Shown here: positions 1 to 5,438 of the stretch, in pieces
How the letters are laid out: each line of letters starts with the position of its first letter
Position numbering within the stretch: the stretch's first letter is position 1
Source: Oscillospiraceae bacterium
Lineage (GTDB): Bacteria > Bacillota > Clostridia > Oscillospirales > Ruminococcaceae
Assembly (NCBI GenBank): GCA_015067375.1
Contig: SVMQ01000165.1
Span: 1 to 5,538, forward strand
Length of the DNA stretch: 5,538 nt
Direction of reading: 5' to 3'
The notes under the pieces: generated by a model
Told to the model about the DNA's origin: nothing
Seen by the model: the letters and a program-made list of their open reading frames with translations, nothing else
The model's database searches: none
Made by a program: the position numbers and the translations under genes

Positions 1-632
1 CTGCTCATAAGCCCCGAAACAGTGGAGTTAAGGCAGCTGCTTGCTATCAGGAAATCCTCATGCGTGCCGCACATTCCTGCGATATTTGCAGGGTCGCTCA
101 ACACAGCGAGTGCGGGGTCAACTCCCTTGTAATCCTGCATAGCAAGGTCGAGCGTGCGCTGTATCGCACCTTTGCCTGTCCAGCCGTCTATGAAGCAGAT
201 ATCCTGTGGCGCATGACGGTCAAGGATATATTTCATTGCATTATGGTCTATGCCCTTACCACGGATTATCGAGATGGTGTAGTGCTGTACATCCGCGCCG
301 TATTTAAGTTTTATGTAGCGCTTTATCAGCACGCCAACTGGAGTGCCTGCCCTTGCGAGCGACACCAGCGCGGCGCTTTCGCCTTTCTGCGCGAATATCT
401 TATCGGACAGCGACATGACAGCGCGCGCAGTTATTTTGGCGTAGCGCTCCAGTGCATCAAAAAATGCCGCGAGATATTTCTCGCTCGGCTCGTATTCTAT
501 CGGCAGCATCTCGCAGTAGTGCGCGCCGGATTCTATCCTGCGCTGACGCTCCTCCGCGGACATAGGCTCTACAAAGCCTGTGATGTCCTTCAGCAGGATG
601 GTCACATCATCTTTGATGAATGAGCTTCTCAT
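1..632 (-). CDS. StiP / PRTase_1-family protein of the Ter biosynthetic operon (3' end cut by window)
   Basis: The frame stays open from ATG at 632 to the left edge, giving 210 N-terminal residues; the family is usually longer (roughly 350-400 residues, with a C-terminal PELOTA-like RNA-binding domain), so the rest should lie beyond position 1. Visible family motifs are LARAGTPVG (about 92-100), FIDGWTGKGAI (about 147-157, resembling a phosphoribosyltransferase PRPP loop) and the hallmark block DPANIAG...GTHEDFLI...CLNSTVSG (about 180-207). Databases call the family 'cysteine protease StiP', whereas comparative genomics of ter operons predicts an Orn/PRTase-like enzyme making a nucleoside-like metabolite; the sequence here does not decide, though the acidic-GK loop favours PRTase. 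Start: the ATG overlaps the preceding gene's stop (ATGA, 629-632) and has GGAGG seven bases upstream (640-644), within the end of the PRTase-TRSP gene, so the pair is probably translationally coupled. Confidence 0.85.
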   Translation of the reverse strand, partial: MRSSFIKDDVTILLKDITGFVEPMSAEERQRRIESGAHYCEMLPIEYEPSEKYLAAFFDALERYAKITARAVMSLSDKIFAQKGESAALVSLARAGTPVGVLIKRYIKLKYGADVQHYTISIIRGKGIDHNAMKYILDRHAPQDICFIDGWTGKGAIQRTLDLAMQDYKGVDPALAVLSDPANIAGMCGTHEDFLIASSCLNSTVSGLMS

Positions 633-1732
633 CGGTGCACCTCCGCAAGTATCATCACAGGACTGCCGTGTCTTGCAAGCACAGCTGCGATATCATCGAC
701 AGCCTCAGTGTTGCTTCCGTCCGTCACTATCACTGCAGCATCATATTGAGCAGGGTTATAGATGAACGTTTCGCGTCCGTTTTCGTAGAAGCTGCGTATC
801 GCATAGCCCTCGCGGATGGGGTAATCCTCCGCTGTGCAGATGCCGATAGGGCTTCTTGTGGTGGAGTGTGAGCGCACCCATGTATAGCCGCGCGCTTCCA
901 TGACCCGTCCCAGTATCAGAGCAGGGTACATAAATTCCTCTGTGCCAAGCACGAGTATCCTTCCATCTGTCGGGATCTTGTCTCCGATGCTGTCAAGGAG
1001 TATTTCAGCCTGTGTGCGGCAGTGCTGTGCATATTCTTTGATATCTACTCCGATGCGTGGGTCGGCAAGCGTGAGCGTATGCGATTCAGGTGTACAGGAC
1101 AGCGACGCGGTGTGCTCAGCGCCTGTTACCGCAAAGCGCTCCACGGCTGAGGTGTAATCCTCCTCGGGCAGCTTTAACAGGCACTCTGAGATGATACCTG
1201 CCTGCTCCAGACGCGCGAGATTTTCCTCGCTTACACGGCTGATTATGGATGCCGCAACTATGCGCTTGCCCTCAAAGCCGCGCACTGTACGCAGGCGCTC
1301 CACTATGTTTATCAGCGTCTTGCCCGTGGATATCTCGTCGTCGATAAGGATAACGGTGTCGGTACACTCGGCGTATTCTGACAGCTTGTCCGCGCACAGC
1401 TTCTGCTCGGAAGCGTGGGAATGCTCCTCTGAAAAGTACAGCCAGCTGTCGGCGGCTATATCCTCACGGGTGGTGTGTATATACTTGCAGTCACCTAAGC
1501 GCTCAGCCGCCGCCGCACCTATCGCGGTAGCTGTTTCGGCAAAACCTATCACAAGGCGCGCTGTCGGGTACTTTTCGTGCAGCATATCGCCCAGTGCCGC
1601 CATCATATTGAGCGCCGCAGTGGGACTTACCGCAAGATGCTTGCCCTGCAGCGGGTCTACCAGCAGGTAGCTGCGCTTGGGGTTGTTATAGCGCTTTGCA
1701 AGCTTTAACAGGTCGTTTTGGGTGTATGTCAT
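629..1732 (-). CDS. Phosphoribosyltransferase with C-terminal TRSP domain (Ter-operon PRTase_2-TRSP)
   Basis: The product has 367 residues in two parts. The N-terminal half is a type I phosphoribosyltransferase: a hydrophobic strand and PRPP loop VILIDDEISTGKT (about 127-139, acidic pair D131/D132), a GFAETATAIG segment (63-72) and a YFSEEHSHAS block (99-108) typical of this subfamily. The C-terminal half (about 225-367) matches the TRSP domain, including VLGTEEFMYP (261-270) and the eponymous Thr-Arg-Ser-Pro at 292-295. The family is predicted to transfer a ribose-5-phosphate from PRPP in the pathway for a nucleoside-like compound in ter operons; TRSP has no proven activity and may act on the product or regulate the enzyme. 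The start at 1732 follows the methyltransferase stop by 5 bases, with an AAAGG-like ribosome site inside that gene's end. The stop overlaps the StiP-like start by 4 bases. The order PRTase-TRSP then StiP is the recurrent arrangement of this operon type. No inactivating change is visible. Confidence 0.92.
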   Translation of the reverse strand: MTYTQNDLLKLAKRYNNPKRSYLLVDPLQGKHLAVSPTAALNMMAALGDMLHEKYPTARLVIGFAETATAIGAAAAERLGDCKYIHTTREDIAADSWLYFSEEHSHASEQKLCADKLSEYAECTDTVILIDDEISTGKTLINIVERLRTVRGFEGKRIVAASIISRVSEENLARLEQAGIISECLLKLPEEDYTSAVERFAVTGAEHTASLSCTPESHTLTLADPRIGVDIKEYAQHCRTQAEILLDSIGDKIPTDGRILVLGTEEFMYPALILGRVMEARGYTWVRSHSTTRSPIGICTAEDYPIREGYAIRSFYENGRETFIYNPAQYDAAVIVTDGSNTEAVDDIAAVLARHGSPVMILAEVHR

Positions 1733-1737
1733 AACAA

Positions 1738-2493
1738 TTAACCTTTATCGTTCTTTTCAGCTTTTATTATAAGGAAATTAGGCTTGATGTACTCTTTGAC
1801 TATAGTCGGCAGCTTATCTACCGCCCACCGCTTCGGAACAGGCTCGACCACCTTTTTCAGCGACAGACCGCTGTCGATGATATCAGTCAGCAGCTGCCCC
1901 ATAGGGCGGTGATATTTTACTACACCGTCAACTATCCAGCTCTTAGTCCGCTTTCCTGCGCGGTTGTAGTCCGAAAAGGTGTACGATACCCTTTCGCCGC
2001 TGTCATTATAGTTGAAGTGCGCATTCTCGCTGCTTATCGCGGCGGTAACTATCGGATGCTCCTGTGAATAGAGTAGTATTCCGCCCTCATTGAGCAGAGC
2101 GCATATATCGCGCATCAGCCTTGAAAAATCCTCGACATAATGTATCGCAAGCGAGCTGTATACAAGGTCGAATTTCATATCAAGTGCCGATATCTCGGTC
2201 ATGCTTAGTCTGCGGTATTTGATGTTTTTATGCACCGACTTTGCTCTTGCGACAGCCAGCATCTTTTCAGAAATGTCGATACCGACCACTCTTTCCGCGC
2301 CGCGCCTGATAAAATCAACACAGTTCTTTCCACAGCCACAGCCAAGGTCAAGCACGGTCTTTCCTGTGAGGTCAGGCAGCAGCTCTGCCATTGCAGGCTG
2401 CTCCAACAGGTCGTTCAGACATTTATCATTCCCGCGAAGCTTTGTGTAGCCTTCAAAAAATTCCTCGTTGTCGAAAATGTTCTGCTCGTCCAT
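1738..2493 (-). CDS. Class I SAM-dependent methyltransferase (small-molecule type)
   Basis: The product has 251 residues from the chosen ATG at 2493. It shows a Rossmann methyltransferase core: motif I VLDLGCGCGKN (about 47-57), the acidic end of strand beta2 in GIDIS (71-75, D73 expected to bind the SAM ribose), and post-motif/motif IV FDLVYSSLAIHYVED (108-122). A C-terminal region with YHRPMG (194-199) is found in Methyltransf_11/25-type enzymes that act on small molecules. I cannot name the substrate. It lies inside the Ter biosynthetic operon, 11 bases after the ATP-grasp stop and 5 bases before the PRTase-TRSP start, so co-transcription is nearly certain and a role in methylating the pathway intermediate or product is a reasonable inference. 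Start: an upstream in-frame ATG at 2514 would add 7 residues and overlap the ATP-grasp gene by 10 bases, but ATG 2493 has GGAG six bases upstream and is preferred. It could also be a stand-alone resistance or detoxification enzyme. Confidence 0.93.
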   Translation of the reverse strand: MDEQNIFDNEEFFEGYTKLRGNDKCLNDLLEQPAMAELLPDLTGKTVLDLGCGCGKNCVDFIRRGAERVVGIDISEKMLAVARAKSVHKNIKYRRLSMTEISALDMKFDLVYSSLAIHYVEDFSRLMRDICALLNEGGILLYSQEHPIVTAAISSENAHFNYNDSGERVSYTFSDYNRAGKRTKSWIVDGVVKYHRPMGQLLTDIIDSGLSLKKVVEPVPKRWAVDKLPTIVKEYIKPNFLIIKAEKNDKG

Positions 2494-2504
2494 TTTATTC
2501 TCCG

Positions 2505-3512
2505 TCACAGGCATATCGGACTTTCGATATGCGCCACTCTCTGTTCGTCAATGTCTGGATAAGTCCACTCAACAGGTCTGTCCAGAAGCTGTGCCATCGC
2601 AAGTGCAGGCAGATTAAGACCTGTCGCCTTGCAGGAAAGCTGCAGACCGCCCGACATACGCGGATTTATTTCCAGCAGGTAGGGCGTATCGCCTTCGCAT
2701 TTGAATTGAATGTTCATCGGCATCTTCAGCTGCAGCCTGTCCATTATCTTTTCGCAGGCAGCCATTATCTCAGGCTCGAATTTAACGATGGAATAGCGCT
2801 TGCCTGTCTTGTAGCGCGGGATTATCAGGTTTCCGCTGTCGGTAGCAAGGCAATCGCAGCTGTACTCCTTGCCACTGAGATACGGCATCACTAGCATAGG
2901 GATGCTGAAATCGTATTCGCTCAGCACCGCACAGGCGGTGCTGTAGGTCACCTTGAAGCCGGGCTTGTTGTACAGTCCGCTGATGCCCTCTATCTTGGGG
3001 TCGATTATGCGGAAGCTTCGCGCACCCTCGTCGATGACAAGCTTGTAGCACACCCTGTCCCAGTCGTTTTTCAGCGCCTCATAAGCCGCCTTGAACTCCT
3101 CAAGCGAGCAAGCCTTGTATACTGGCGGTATCTGCTCGGGACATATATCGCGCATCATTTCGTAGGTGAGTATCTTATCATCAAGCTGCTCCGCAATGTC
3201 TGCACGGGTGTCCGCGAAAAGCTTGGTGCCTGTCGCTTCAAGATCCGCCGCGCGCCTTATGATAGCGACCAGTCCGCGCCGCGGCACGAATACGTCTATC
3301 TTATGCTCTTTGCAGAAATCCACGCAGAACTGTGCGTAATCCTCGTCCGAGATACCCGTTGGCTCTGCATACCACTCGTCGCAGGCCGTGCGGAACACAG
3401 AAACGTCGTTCGTACCAGAACCGATGACCTTACAAGGCTCAGCCTCTCCCTCTCTTATCATATTTATGAGGTGATACGCCGTACTGAACCAATGATTGAA
3501 CCATATTGTCAT
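2505..3512 (-). CDS. ATP-grasp family ligase of the Ter biosynthetic operon
   Basis: The product is 335 residues with an ATP-grasp fold. An N-terminal Rossmann-like pre-ATP region (about 1-100, with GSGTNDVSVF at 31-40) is followed by a DDK segment (111-113) that opens the ATP domain, then YKLVIDEGARSFR (156-168, nucleotide-binding lysine region), PYLSGKEYSCD (210-220, adenine-side glutamate) and the C-terminal metal site NIQF...LLEINPRMSGG (267-289), where E281 and N283 should hold the two Mg ions. ATP-grasp enzymes join a carboxylate to an amine or thiol through an acyl phosphate; this branch matches the ATP-grasp_Ter group seen in tellurium-resistance-linked loci, with unknown substrates. 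The start overlaps the preceding lyase stop (ATGA, 3509-3512) and an AAAGGAG site lies at 3524-3530, 11 bases upstream. It is an ordinary length for the group with all expected motifs intact. The next gene is the methyltransferase. Confidence 0.93.
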   Translation of the reverse strand: MTIWFNHWFSTAYHLINMIREGEAEPCKVIGSGTNDVSVFRTACDEWYAEPTGISDEDYAQFCVDFCKEHKIDVFVPRRGLVAIIRRAADLEATGTKLFADTRADIAEQLDDKILTYEMMRDICPEQIPPVYKACSLEEFKAAYEALKNDWDRVCYKLVIDEGARSFRIIDPKIEGISGLYNKPGFKVTYSTACAVLSEYDFSIPMLVMPYLSGKEYSCDCLATDSGNLIIPRYKTGKRYSIVKFEPEIMAACEKIMDRLQLKMPMNIQFKCEGDTPYLLEINPRMSGGLQLSCKATGLNLPALAMAQLLDRPVEWTYPDIDEQRVAHIESPICL

Positions 3513-4486
3513 ACCGTTGCCAACTCCTTTATTCCGTAGATATCACCGAGGAGCTTTACCTTGCGTGCCCAGCGCTCGTGGCACTTCACCTCGTTCATCC
3601 TGCCGCCGTCAGCGCTCTTTGCAACACCGCTGAGCTCACTCTCCCAGCCGAGGATGCTGAGTGCGTCGCGGTAGTCCTCCTCTGTGACTTTAAGGTTGTC
3701 GTAGATGACGGGAAGCTGCGACGGATGTATCGCAGTCTTACCTGTAAAGCCGTTCAGTCTGTCAAGCTCCAGCTCGTTTCTCAGTCCCTCTGCCCAGGCT
3801 CCGCCCTCTGTCCCGAAATACTCCCACACAGGGCCCGACACAACGTAGTCAGCCGAAAATACGCTGCTGATGTCCACCAGTATATCGCGTATCACACCGA
3901 GGTCGTATATCGTGCGGTCTATAGGGCGGCGCACGCCGAAGATATTGCTGAAATCATTGCCGCCGACGCGCACGTTCAGTATGTACGGTTGCACGGTAGA
4001 CAGCAGATTGCGTATGCGGTGAAGCTCCTCTGTGCGGTGCAGACTGGATGCGGCAAGTCTGCTCTCTATTATGGGCATGAAGTACAGAGGCTGCTCCCTG
4101 TCACGATTGAGCAGAGTGATATTCTCAGCGTATTCGCCGCCGTTGGAGGAGTCGAATTTGGGCAGGATGTAGCCTGTCAGAAGCTGCTCCAGTCCGCCAA
4201 GCATCCTGCTGATGTGCATAAGGTGACTGGGCGTGCGCACTCTCACGAATACAAGCGGCATACGTTCCTGCGGAACTCTCTCGGATATAGCAGTCAATGT
4301 CGCGAGCAGATCCTGCTCCGCCTGCTCCAGTGCGCAGTCCAGTATGGAGTCCTCAAGGCAGAAAGCGATGGAGGTGAGACAAGGGTATGCACCCTCTGCA
4401 AGCTTATCCGCAACTCCTGTATTTATCGCAGGAGAGTACAGCAGACCGCCTATCTTGTAAGCCAGTGTTTCAAGGTTGGATGACAT
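3509..4486 (-). CDS. HpcH/HpaI-CitE-like C-C bond lyase (TIM barrel) of the Ter biosynthetic operon
   Basis: The product is 325 residues resembling the citrate lyase beta/HpcH-HpaI aldolase superfamily, in the Ter-linked C-C bond lyase branch. Signature segments run in barrel order: AFCLEDSI (41-48, equivalent to the CitE acidic metal-binding strand), FVRVRTPSH (80-88, carboxylate-binding arginines), GYILPKFDS (105-113), MPIIES (137-142, metal-binding glutamate), RVGGNDFSNIFG (173-184) and GFTGKTAIHPSQ (246-257, the classical G-x-x-GK-x-x-IHP-Q end motif). Members cleave or form C-C bonds in acyl-CoA or 2-oxo acid substrates using Mg2+; the substrate here is unknown. It is the first gene after the terminator that follows terD, and its GAGGT ribosome site (4498-4502, 11 bases from ATG) directly abuts the terminator's U-tract, so its expression probably depends on readthrough or on a promoter within terD. 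Its stop overlaps the ATP-grasp start by 4 bases. Confidence 0.92.
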   Translation of the reverse strand: MSSNLETLAYKIGGLLYSPAINTGVADKLAEGAYPCLTSIAFCLEDSILDCALEQAEQDLLATLTAISERVPQERMPLVFVRVRTPSHLMHISRMLGGLEQLLTGYILPKFDSSNGGEYAENITLLNRDREQPLYFMPIIESRLAASSLHRTEELHRIRNLLSTVQPYILNVRVGGNDFSNIFGVRRPIDRTIYDLGVIRDILVDISSVFSADYVVSGPVWEYFGTEGGAWAEGLRNELELDRLNGFTGKTAIHPSQLPVIYDNLKVTEEDYRDALSILGWESELSGVAKSADGGRMNEVKCHERWARKVKLLGDIYGIKELATV

Positions 4487-4502
4487 TTCGATTAATTACC
4501 TC

Positions 4503-4544
4503 AAAAAAATAAAGCGGGAAATTCCGTTCGGCGAAATTCCCCGC
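4503..4544 (-). terminator. Intrinsic terminator/attenuator between terD and the biosynthetic genes
   Basis: On the minus strand, a 12-bp stem (GCGGGGAATTTC at 4544-4533 with GGAATTTCCCGC at 4525-4514, ten Watson-Crick pairs and two G-U wobbles) closes a 7-base loop and is followed at once by TTTATTTTTTT (4513-4503). It begins 27 bases after the terD stop and ends just before the ribosome site of the lyase gene. The hairpin plus U-tract is a textbook rho-independent terminator for leftward transcripts. As the downstream genes lack an obvious promoter in the remaining 16 bases, partial readthrough is likely. On the plus strand the hairpin is followed only by CCCCTTTGTGT, so it is weaker in that direction. 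Confidence 0.9.
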
Positions 4545-4570
4545 CCCTTTGTGTCAGTGTGCCGTGTTGC

Positions 4571-5149
4571 TTATACGTTGATGCCGTAATTCTGGCAGAG
4601 CGCTCCGAGACCGCCAGAGAAGCCGCCGCCGATAGCGTTGAACTTCCATTCGCCGTTGTGACGGTATATCTCGCCTACGACCAGCGCTGTTTCGATAGAG
4701 AAATCCTCGCCGAGATCGTAGCGCACCAGCTCTGTGCCTGTAGACTCGTCCATTACACGGATGTAAGCGTTGCTTACCTGACCGAAGTTCTGGTTACGTG
4801 TGTCAGCGTCATAGATAGTAGCAGTGAATGCGATCCTTGTGATGTTTGCAGGAACTTTTGCAAGGTCTACCTTGATCTGCTCGTCATCACCGTCACCGGC
4901 GCCTGTGGTGTTGTCACCGAGGTGAGCCACTGCGCCCGAAGCGTGGGTCAGATTGCCGTAGAAAATGAAATCGTTCTCTGTTGTTACCTTGCCGTTCTCG
5001 CCAAGCATAAAAGCACAGGTGTCAAGGTCAAATGCAGCGCCGCCGTCATAGCGGTTGATGTCCCAGCCAAGACCTACAACGAGATTTGTAAGCCCGGGGT
5101 TACCCTTTGTGAGATCTACTTTCTGTCCCTTTGTAAGATTAACTGCCAT
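4571..5149 (-). CDS. terD: TerD-family calcium-binding stress protein
   Basis: The product is 192 residues, the standard length for a single-domain TerD/TerE/CABP1-type cytoplasmic protein. The whole chain aligns in character with the family: [13 protein letters not shown] at the start, GLGWD (26-30), [10 protein letters not shown] (40-49), the acidic metal-binding loop [15 protein letters not shown] (78-92), [14 protein letters not shown] (119-132) and the C-terminal [12 protein letters not shown] (170-181). TerD homologues bind Ca2+ through conserved acidic residues and contribute to tellurite, phage and oxidative stress tolerance in combination with TerB/TerC and vWA partners. No signal peptide or membrane segment is seen. 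The start is fixed by a perfect AGGAGG at 5158-5163, eight bases upstream, the strongest ribosome site in the window. It is the first gene of the leftward cluster, has its own promoter upstream and a terminator downstream. TerD, TerE and TerZ paralogues are hard to tell apart, so the symbol is a family-level assignment. Confidence 0.95.
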   Translation of the reverse strand: MAVNLTKGQKVDLTKGNPGLTNLVVGLGWDINRYDGGAAFDLDTCAFMLGENGKVTTENDFIFYGNLTHASGAVAHLGDNTTGAGDGDDEQIKVDLAKVPANITRIAFTATIYDADTRNQNFGQVSNAYIRVMDESTGTELVRYDLGEDFSIETALVVGEIYRHNGEWKFNAIGGGFSGGLGALCQNYGINV

Positions 5150-5157
5150 TGTTTTGT

Positions 5158-5163
5158 CCTCCT
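5158..5163 (-). promoter_or_regulatory. Strong ribosome binding site of terD
   Basis: On the minus strand AGGAGG is a perfect anti-Shine-Dalgarno complement, separated from the terD ATG by eight bases (ACAAAACA). It is stronger than the sites of the downstream genes, agreeing with high TerD production. Confidence 0.85.
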
Positions 5164-5214
5164 GAAATGTATTTATTGAAAATGTGACTAAATCCTGAAT
5201 AAGGTATCAATACT

Positions 5215-5243
5215 ATATTACCACTTTATTAAAATATTTGCAA
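5215..5243 (-). promoter_or_regulatory. Predicted sigmaA promoter for terD
   Basis: Reading leftward, TTGCAA (5243-5238) is followed after exactly 17 bases by TAATAT (5220-5215), with a TGG just before it that fits an extended -10 element. A transcript would start near 5208 and have a leader of about 58 bases before the terD ATG. The -10 is only a 4 of 6 match to TATAAT, and nearby AT-rich sequence offers alternatives such as TATAGT a few bases further on, so the exact hexamer is uncertain. Confidence 0.55.
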
Positions 5244-5267
5244 GTCCTTTTTTGACGAAGAAAGAAT

Positions 5268-5307
5268 TTTGTTGCAGGTGGCATAAGGTCTATGAAACCT
5301 GCACAAA
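5268..5307. repeat. Interrupted inverted repeat (hairpin or operator-like dyad) between the divergent promoters
   Basis: TGCAGGT (5273-5279) pairs perfectly with ACCTGCA (5297-5303). The pairing continues outward as TTTG/CAAA (5268-5271 with 5304-5307) across one bulged T, and inward, after a GG/AA internal mismatch, as CATA/TATG (5282-5285 with 5291-5294) around a 5-base loop AGGTC. The total is 15 paired bases in a 40-base span. It lies upstream of both the terD and pgk -35 boxes, outside any gene. It has no adjacent U-tract in either direction, so a simple terminator is not favoured; it could be a regulator-binding dyad or a remnant of an RNA element. Confidence 0.6.
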
Positions 5308-5346
5308 GCCTACGTTAAATTTTTCTCAAAATCTACTAAAAAACAC

Positions 5347-5375
5347 TTGCAAAATTTATAGAAATATAGTACAAT
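5347..5375 (+). promoter_or_regulatory. Predicted sigmaA promoter for pgk
   Basis: TTGCAA (5347-5352) and TACAAT (5370-5375, 5 of 6 match to TATAAT) are separated by exactly 17 bases in an AT-rich stretch. Transcription would begin near 5382 and leave a leader of about 57 bases before the pgk start. The spacing and -10 match make this the best promoter candidate in the window. The -35 element is identical to the one proposed for terD. Confidence 0.7.
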
Positions 5376-5423
5376 ATATTTTGTAGGCTGAATGCCTTAG
5401 AACTGTTCAATATTTTCATAATG

Positions 5424-5429
5424 AAAGGA
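5424..5429 (+). promoter_or_regulatory. Ribosome binding site of pgk
   Basis: AAAGGA lies nine bases upstream of the pgk ATG at 5439 and supports that start; the ATG at 5421 is out of frame with pgk and lies immediately before the site. Confidence 0.75.
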
Positions 5430-5438
5430 AATACAACA

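Larger units (their letters stand above)
5164..5438. other. Divergent intergenic region terD-pgk
   Basis: About 275 bases of AT-rich DNA separate the terD ribosome site from the pgk start. It contains the two outward-facing promoter candidates and the interrupted inverted repeat. I see no credible small gene, tRNA, riboswitch or mobile element end in it. A short AGGC/GCCT hairpin (5385-5397) lies at the start of the predicted pgk leader but is too small to call as an element. Confidence 0.7.

Noticed and set aside
60..623. Plus-strand open frame of 187 codons over the StiP-like gene
   Set aside because: It is an in-phase antisense shadow; the minus-strand reading gives clear StiP-family motifs and a coupled start, whereas this reading has low-complexity Arg/Tyr/Cys content and no family motif.
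3506..4483. A 325-codon plus-strand open frame antisense to the whole lyase gene
   Set aside because: It shares codon boundaries with the lyase gene, so it stays open only because TTA, CTA and TCA codons are avoided there. Its cysteine- and histidine-rich translation has no recognisable family motif, and the sense product has a full set of CitE/HpcH motifs.
4559..5179. Plus-strand open frame of 206 codons over terD
   Set aside because: It is an antisense shadow in phase with terD codons. It crosses the terD promoter-side leader, has no ribosome site and yields a Cys/Val-rich protein without known motifs.
5159..5199. Two TTCAGGA copies (minus strand, 5199-5193 and 5166-5160) in the terD leader
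   Set aside because: The second copy is part of the ribosome site itself and the 7-base match is short enough to be chance; no pairing scheme that would make a switch was apparent.
5385..5397. AGGC-TGAAT-GCCT hairpin at the start of the pgk leader
   Set aside because: Only four base pairs, no U-tract and no further structure; too weak to call as a regulatory element.
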